Shown one piece after another: positions 1 to 3,203 of a stretch of 5,243 nucleotides of DNA; the first letter of the stretch is position 1, and every line of letters begins with the position of its first letter. The notes beneath the pieces were generated by a model that saw nothing but the letters and a program-made list of their open reading frames with translations, was not told the origin of the DNA and made no database searches. The translations under genes and the position numbers were made by a program. The stretch comes from Clostridia bacterium. GTDB lineage: Bacteria > Bacillota > Clostridia > Christensenellales > Borkfalkiaceae. The stretch spans positions 1-5,243 of the forward strand of contig JAIDIR010000171.1 of assembly GCA_029052615.1 (NCBI GenBank), in the 5' to 3' direction.

Positions 1-172
1 GACCGCACGCGGCAATTGCGGGAAGCTTGCCTTTTGCGTTCTTCGGGATATACAAATCCGCCGCAAGAGTAATTCCATAGCGATTATGAAATGTTACTTT
101 TTCGTTGTCTACTTTATCGCTTTTCGGAAAAACCTTGTCCCATTCATTCGTAAGATTTAATTTCTCGTTCAT
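1..172 (-). CDS. Alpha/beta hydrolase, N-terminal fragment (runs off the window)
   Basis: Only the first 57 codons are present; the gene continues past base 1. The protein begins MNEKLNLTNEWDKVFPKSDK, followed by KVTFHNRYGITLAADLYIPK and then KLPAIAACG. This matches the N-terminus of a family of bacterial alpha/beta hydrolases in which a strand with NRYGITLAADLY leads into the first core strand (LPAIAV-G) before the oxyanion loop. The catalytic Ser, Asp and His would lie beyond the window and cannot be checked. The ATG directly follows the TGA of the acetyltransferase gene (TGAATG, no gap). An AAGGAG lies 9 bases upstream, inside the end of that gene, so the two genes are almost certainly cotranscribed and translationally coupled. 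The substrate is unknown; members of this family are often annotated only as hydrolases or dienelactone-hydrolase-like proteins. Family assignment is by recognition of the N-terminus only. Confidence 0.8.
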   Translation of the reverse strand, partial: MNEKLNLTNEWDKVFPKSDKVDNEKVTFHNRYGITLAADLYIPKNAKGKLPAIAACG

Positions 173-748
173 TCAATCGCTCTCCTTGATAGCTTTAATT
201 ATTTTTGCGGGCACGCCGCCGACGACCGCGTTTGCTGGTACGTCTTTGGTTACAACCGCCCCCGCCGCAATAACCGCCCCGTCGCCGATAGTTACTCCCG
301 CAAGAATGGTTGCGTGCGCGCCTACCCAAACGCCGTTGCCTATTTTTACGGGTGCGGGCAGCATATTCGCACGCCTTTCGGGGTTTAAATCGTGGTTTAA
401 AGTTGCAATAACTACCTGCTGACCTATAAGAACGTTATCCCCTATTTCAATTCCGCCCTGGTCCTGAAAACAGCATCCCGAATTGATAAAAACGTTTTTG
501 CCGACCTTTATATTCTGCCCGTAATCCGCATTGAACGGCGGGAATATACCAAAGCTATCGTCAACCTTTTGTCCGGTAAGCTTTGAAAAAAGTTCGCGCA
601 ATTCTTCGGGGGTGTGGTAAGAACTACTCATTTCAACCGTAATCGCTCTTGCCCGCTGCGCCATTTCGTGCATGTGCAGGTGCATTTCGGAATTTGCAAC
701 GATATACGCTTGCCTTTTCATTTCTTCCTTGAATTGCTCGGTATTCAT
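173..748 (-). CDS. Sugar O-acetyltransferase (maltose/galactoside acetyltransferase family)
   Basis: Complete gene of 191 residues, close to the usual 180-205 for the family, which transfers acetyl from acetyl-CoA to a sugar hydroxyl in the cytoplasm as a trimer. Residues 1-60 are a helical cap like that of maltose acetyltransferases. Residues 75-188 are a left-handed beta-helix made of hexapeptide repeats (IKVGKNVFIN, IEIGDNVLIGQ, VKIGNGVWVG, VTIGDGAVI). The FNADYG motif (72-77) and the TLNHDLNPERR segment, with His119 as the likely catalytic base, sit at the expected places. The ending GAVVTKDVPANAVVGGVPAK is the classic family signature. The ATG at 748 is preceded by AAGGGG at 9 bases. The gene leads a two-gene unit with the hydrolase, whose start codon follows this stop directly. 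The true acceptor sugar cannot be inferred; many members act in detoxification of non-metabolised sugars. The N-terminal cap is less canonical than in LacA or Maa. Confidence 0.93.
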   Translation of the reverse strand: MNTEQFKEEMKRQAYIVANSEMHLHMHEMAQRARAITVEMSSSYHTPEELRELFSKLTGQKVDDSFGIFPPFNADYGQNIKVGKNVFINSGCCFQDQGGIEIGDNVLIGQQVVIATLNHDLNPERRANMLPAPVKIGNGVWVGAHATILAGVTIGDGAVIAAGAVVTKDVPANAVVGGVPAKIIKAIKESD

Positions 749-789
749 ATTTTTATACCCCTTAAAGTTGGGAGCAGCCCCTTAAGCAT
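745..789 (-). other. Possible 14-codon leader ORF overlapping the acetyltransferase start
   Basis: An ATG at 789 opens MLKGLLPTLRGIKI and ends in a TGA that overlaps the acetyltransferase ATG (ATGA). It contains the downstream gene's ribosome binding site. The nearest Shine-Dalgarno-like stretch (GAGGGG) lies about 15 bases upstream of this ATG, too far for efficient initiation, so it may well be chance. Confidence 0.2.
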
Positions 790-844
790 TACAGCCGTTG
801 CTTACCCCTCAACACAGTATTCTTATAAAATCCAATTCACTAAT

Positions 845-874
845 ATTATAGACTTAACGCACCCCTTTCGTCAA
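845..874 (-). promoter_or_regulatory. Sigma-A-type promoter for the acetyltransferase-hydrolase unit
   Basis: On the minus strand, TTGACG (874-869) and a perfect TATAAT (850-845) are separated by 18 bases. Transcription should start near base 838, giving a leader of about 90 bases before the ATG at 748. The slightly long spacer and the dyad filling it suggest an activator or repressor site (see the separate entry). Confidence 0.75.
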
Positions 875-877
875 GTC
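851..877 (-). promoter_or_regulatory. Inverted-repeat operator across the -35 and spacer
   Basis: On the minus strand an 11-base arm GACTTGACGAA is mirrored by TGCGTTAAGTC across a 5-base AGGGG centre, with 9 of 11 positions pairing. The dyad covers the -35 box and the whole spacer and stops immediately before the TATAAT. This placement is typical of MerR-family operators, which lie between -35 and -10 of promoters with long spacers, but a simple repressor site would look the same. No MerR gene lies in the window, so the cognate regulator is unknown. Confidence 0.55.
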
Positions 878-878
878 C

Positions 879-913
879 AAAAAAAGCAAGGCAACGAAAC
901 CGTTGCCTTGCTT
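879..913 (-). terminator. Intrinsic terminator of the DegV gene
   Basis: A perfect 13-bp stem (AAGCAAGGCAACG with its complement) and a 4-base loop lie 22 bases after the DegV stop. On the minus strand it is followed by a run of seven T (885-879, the first two inside the stem base). There is no T-run on the plus strand, so it is directional and ends the MarR-DegV unit. Confidence 0.92.
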
Positions 914-934
914 ACCTCGTCTATTAACTTAAAA

Positions 935-1807
935 TTAAATATAATCGCAAACGCATATCCCTATGCCTAACGCACCAGCGCCCGTATGACAGGCAACGCT
1001 TAAGGACAGCGGGTCAACGTAAAGCACTTTCATATCAGGGAATTCCCGCTCTATTTCATTTGCAAACTTAACGCCTTCCTCTTTGAGCTTGGAGTAAGCA
1101 ACCAGCAGCGCCATTTTACCCTGCTCGTATTCCTGTCTGAACTCCGTATCAAGCTCGTTTTTTATCTGCTGTATCATTCTCTTTTTTGCCTGCCCCATAG
1201 ACAGGGCAACCGCAAACTTATCAAAGCTCTGTCCGCGCGACGACAAAATAGGTTTCAGTTTGAACATATCGCCGAGAGCGGCAGCGGCAGGCGTAATTCT
1301 GCCGCCTTTTTTCAAGTATTTCAACACGCTCAGCGTTATGTAAATGGAGTATTTACCCGTCGTATTTTTAAGGTGTTCCAAAATCTCGTTTACGGATTTA
1401 CCGTCCTTTACCATACGCACTGATTCGTAAACGCTTATCTTCTGCGGAACGGAAATTCTTAAATTGTCGACGACGTGCACTCTGCCGTTAAACCTTTCGG
1501 CAAACTTTTTTGCGTTTTCGCATGTTGCGCTCAGCCCGCTTGACATGGGGATATAAATTATCTGCTCGTAAGTTTTAAGCAAATTTTCCCACAATTCTTC
1601 CAGATAGGTTTGCGCGGGTTGGGACGTGGTTACCTCCGCTCCGTTTTCCAAAAGCCCGAAAAACTTTTCCTGCGTTATAGATATATCCTCCAGATATTCT
1701 TCGCCGTCGATAGTAAAGGGCATGGGTATTACGTATATCCCCAGGTTTTTTCCTTCGTCCTGCGTGATGCCGGAATTAGAGTCTGTAACAATCGCAATTT
1801 TTTCCAT
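935..1807 (-). CDS. DegV family fatty-acid-binding protein (FakB-like)
   Basis: Complete, 290 residues, the normal size for DegV/FakB proteins. These hold a fatty acid and present it to the kinase FakA so that exogenous fatty acids can enter phospholipid synthesis. Family marks in order: the N-terminal strand KIAIVTDSNSGI (3-14); TSQPA (61-65) and SSGLSAT (89-95), which contact the carboxylate in characterised members; YLKKGGRI (164-171); and the C-terminal HTGAGALGIG (274-283). The usual DS after the VVD strand is replaced by DNLRIS (114-119). The ATG at 1807 has GGAG 8 bases upstream. It lies 55 bases after the MarR stop with no convincing terminator or promoter between, so the two are probably one operon. 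A terminator follows. No fakA-like kinase is visible here. Family assignment is secure; the ligand and any partner kinase are inferred from the family. Confidence 0.94.
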   Translation of the reverse strand: MEKIAIVTDSNSGITQDEGKNLGIYVIPMPFTIDGEEYLEDISITQEKFFGLLENGAEVTTSQPAQTYLEELWENLLKTYEQIIYIPMSSGLSATCENAKKFAERFNGRVHVVDNLRISVPQKISVYESVRMVKDGKSVNEILEHLKNTTGKYSIYITLSVLKYLKKGGRITPAAAALGDMFKLKPILSSRGQSFDKFAVALSMGQAKKRMIQQIKNELDTEFRQEYEQGKMALLVAYSKLKEEGVKFANEIEREFPDMKVLYVDPLSLSVACHTGAGALGIGICVCDYI

Positions 1808-1862
1808 AGTTATTTCTCCGTTGCTCCGTTCAAAATTTTTTTGAATGCGCCGTAAAAATTAT

Positions 1863-2312
1863 TTAATCCTCACTTTTAATCAGCCGTTGATAATATTCAA
1901 TGAGGTTGTTCGATATTTCCAACAGCGAATTATAAAAGAATTGCCGCTCTTGATCGGTAATGTTTGCGCACCCGGCTTTAACTGCCATGTTTATGCGTTC
2001 GCTTATTACCGCCGAAAGCTTTTCGCCTTCTTCCGTAAGCTGCACGATTTCGTTCCTGCCCTTAGGCGAATACTTAACTATTCCCTTTTCTTGCAAGGAC
2101 TTTAACGCGCGGGATATTGCCGCCTTATCTTCCAACGTTAATTCGCACAATTCCTTTGCCGTTAAGCCCTGCGGATTTTTACTTAAATAATACCCGCAGG
2201 AAACGTGAATGGGCTGCAAGCCGTATTTACTTATTTCATACGACTTAATTCTTTGCACGAGCTTGTTGAGCTTGGTAATCGAAGCCGTAAAATTGACGTA
2301 TAAATCTTCCAT
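1863..2312 (-). CDS. MarR family transcriptional regulator
   Basis: A 149-residue winged helix-turn-helix protein, the typical MarR length; it acts as a dimer on palindromic operators. Residues 1-45 form the N-terminal dimerisation helices. LTAKELCELTLEDKAAISRA (50-69) followed by LKSLQEKGIV is the helix-turn-helix with recognition helix. KYSPKGRNEIVQLTEEGEKL (80-99) is the wing, with the conserved acidic-Gly-Arg-type turn present as KGRNE. The remainder is the C-terminal dimer helix pair. The chosen start is the ATG at 2312, preceded by a modest GAGAG. The frame stays open to a TTG at 2337-2339, but that codon lies inside an operator palindrome and at about the predicted transcription start, with no ribosome binding site, so it is unlikely. 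Two operator-like sites flank the promoter, which suggests autorepression together with the downstream DegV gene. The ligand is unknown; a fatty acid or acyl-CoA is a plausible guess from the neighbour. Confidence 0.93.
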   Translation of the reverse strand: MEDLYVNFTASITKLNKLVQRIKSYEISKYGLQPIHVSCGYYLSKNPQGLTAKELCELTLEDKAAISRALKSLQEKGIVKYSPKGRNEIVQLTEEGEKLSAVISERINMAVKAGCANITDQERQFFYNSLLEISNNLIEYYQRLIKSED

Positions 2313-2322
2313 ATTTTCTCTC

Positions 2323-2344
2323 GTCGGTTGATTTGTCAACCGAC
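2323..2344 (-). promoter_or_regulatory. Proximal MarR-type operator (perfect 9+4+9 palindrome)
   Basis: The half-site GTCGGTTGA, a 4-base CAAA spacer and the exact complement TCAACCGAC lie between the -10 box and the MarR ATG, over the predicted transcription start. Binding here would block initiation, the usual arrangement for MarR autoregulation. The assignment of this site to the MarR protein in this operon is inferred from position. Confidence 0.8.
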
Positions 2345-2347
2345 TAT

Positions 2348-2377
2348 ACTATATCACTTGACAAAAAATAATGTCAA
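2348..2377 (-). promoter_or_regulatory. Sigma-A-type promoter of the MarR-DegV operon
   Basis: On the minus strand a perfect TTGACA (2377-2372) and TATAGT (2353-2348) are 18 bases apart; ATATAG with a 17-base spacer is an alternative register. The predicted start falls around 2341, inside the proximal operator palindrome, and gives a short leader of roughly 30 bases. Confidence 0.8.
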
Positions 2378-2378
2378 G
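2357..2378 (-). promoter_or_regulatory. Third dyad built on the -35 box
   Basis: CTTGACA and TGTCAAG form a perfect 7-base inverted repeat with an 8-base AT-only centre. One arm is the -35 hexamer itself. It shares the TTGACA core with the proximal operator, so it may be an extra regulator contact site, but a chance dyad is possible. Confidence 0.4.
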
Positions 2379-2381
2379 CGT

Positions 2382-2403
2382 TTGGCTTGATTTATCAACC
2401 GAC
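2382..2403 (-). promoter_or_regulatory. Distal MarR-type operator (second copy, one degraded arm)
   Basis: A second copy of the proximal site lies just upstream of the -35 box. GTCGGTTGA is intact and followed by TAAATCAA, matching the proximal site at 16 of 17 positions; the far arm then diverges (GCCAA instead of CCGAC). The two copies are in the same orientation with a 59-base offset and bracket the promoter. Confidence 0.7.
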
Positions 2404-2440
2404 CATTAAAAATTTCACAAACGCATATACAGCGGGCAAA

Positions 2441-2472
2441 CAAAAAGCAAGGCAGCAGTTTTGCCGCCTTGC
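2441..2472 (-). terminator. Intrinsic terminator of the flavin reductase gene
   Basis: An 11-bp stem GCAAGGCGGCA / TGCTGCCTTGC (one G-T wobble) with a 4-base loop lies 19 bases after the stop codon. On the minus strand it is followed by TTTTTG TTTG. The stem begins with the same GCAAGGC as the terminator at 879-913. Confidence 0.88.
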
Positions 2473-2491
2473 CATATAAAAAAATTATTTA

Positions 2492-3064
2492 TTACTTTTT
2501 CATCAGCTTTGCGCCCGACTGCCAGGCCTGCCCTACCTTTTCGCCTATCGCGTAGTAGCCGCTTTGGAACTGGTCGAACACGAACGCGTTCAGCTTTGCG
2601 GGGTCTACCTTGCCTTTACCGTCAAGCACTTTTTCGTCCGCAAGCACGTTTAAAATTTCGCCGAGCACTCTGAACCCGTAAACGGTGTGCTGGCACTCCG
2701 CAACCTTGCATTCGAGCGTCAAAGGAAATTCCTCCACAATCGGCGCGTTAACTCTCGTGCTCTTTACGGCGTGCAAGCCCGAACGCTCAAACTTGTCCTT
2801 CATTTTGTTGCCGGTTGCAATTCCGAAAAAGTCCGCTTCCTCTATGTGGGGAACGTCTGCAATACTCAGCGTAAACGCACCCGTACGCTTGATATTTTCG
2901 CTCGTCTTGTGGTCCTCGTCGATGTTCAGCGCCACCATATTCTCGGCGCAAACTCCGCCCCACGCCATGTTCATAACGTCAACGCTTCCGTCCTCGTTAT
3001 AGGTCGAAATCATAAGCACGGGCATAGGGAACGTGTAAGGTTTTACTCCTAAATCTTTAAGCAT
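2492..3064 (-). CDS. Flavin reductase-like FMN-binding protein
   Basis: Complete, 190 residues, the usual size for the flavin reductase-like (DIM6/NTAB-type) split-barrel proteins that bind FMN. Many reduce flavin with NAD(P)H or serve as small redox carriers in anaerobes. Recognisable segments: LGVKPYTFPMPVLMISTYNE (5-24); VMNMAWGGVCAEN (30-42), with the Asn and Trp-Gly-Gly near the flavin; DHKTSENI (51-58), typical of the phosphate-binding region; GIATGNKMKDKFERSGL (81-97); and NAPIVEEFPLTLECKV (106-121). The end VGEKVG-type turn (IGEKVGQAW) is also typical. The ATG at 3064 has a near-perfect AAGGAG 7 bases upstream. An upstream in-frame ATG at 3127 has no ribosome binding site and its extra residues are non-family sequence, so it is rejected. 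It appears to be a single-gene unit between two terminators. The physiological electron donor and acceptor are not deducible. Confidence 0.93.
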   Translation of the reverse strand: MLKDLGVKPYTFPMPVLMISTYNEDGSVDVMNMAWGGVCAENMVALNIDEDHKTSENIKRTGAFTLSIADVPHIEEADFFGIATGNKMKDKFERSGLHAVKSTRVNAPIVEEFPLTLECKVAECQHTVYGFRVLGEILNVLADEKVLDGKGKVDPAKLNAFVFDQFQSGYYAIGEKVGQAWQSGAKLMKK

Positions 3065-3089
3065 ATATTTACTCCTTTTTAATTTATTT

Positions 3090-3126
3090 GCGTATAAACG
3101 CTTCGTCCGTTGCGGGTATTCCCGCA
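3090..3126. promoter_or_regulatory. Pair of small inverted repeats upstream of the flavin reductase gene
   Basis: A perfect TGCGGG-TATT-CCCGCA hairpin (3111-3126) and a smaller GCGT-ATAA-ACGC dyad (3090-3101) lie in the 93 bases between the upstream terminator and the gene. They could be operators or leader hairpins. I see no convincing -35/-10 pair here, although the promoter must lie in or near this stretch if the terminator at 3158-3187 works. Confidence 0.35.
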
Positions 3127-3157
3127 TCGTCTGAAACGTTGTCCGGATAATTAACGG

Positions 3158-3187
3158 AAAAGAGCAGATACCGTCTGCTCTTTTTTT
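3158..3187 (-). terminator. Intrinsic terminator of the surface protein gene (possibly bidirectional)
   Basis: A perfect 11-bp stem AAAAGAGCAGA / TCTGCTCTTTT with a 5-base loop lies 17 bases after the stop codon of the surface protein. On the minus strand the T-tract (TTTT) is the stem's own 3' edge. On the plus strand seven T follow, so it could also act in that direction, though no plus-strand gene is seen. Confidence 0.82.
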
Positions 3188-3203
3188 ATCGTATCCCTAT
3201 AAG

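Noticed and set aside
614..970. Plus-strand open frame crossing the acetyltransferase start and its promoter.
   Set aside because: It overlaps a well-supported gene, a promoter and a terminator, and its product resembles no known family; the other plus-strand open frames are likewise shadows of minus-strand genes.
1829..1845. Inverted repeat TTCAAAA/TTTTGAA between the MarR and DegV genes as a terminator.
   Set aside because: The stem is almost entirely A-T with a 3-base loop and no separate T-tract, so it is too weak to separate the two genes.
2313..2339. N-terminal extension of the MarR gene from a TTG at 2337-2339.
   Set aside because: The TTG is inside the operator palindrome at about the predicted transcription start, has no ribosome binding site, and the extra residues are not family sequence; the ATG at 2312 fits better.
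3065..3127. N-terminal extension of the flavin reductase from an ATG at 3127.
   Set aside because: No ribosome binding site precedes it, the extension crosses the hairpin at 3111-3126, and the ATG at 3064 has a near-perfect AAGGAG and matches the family N-terminus.
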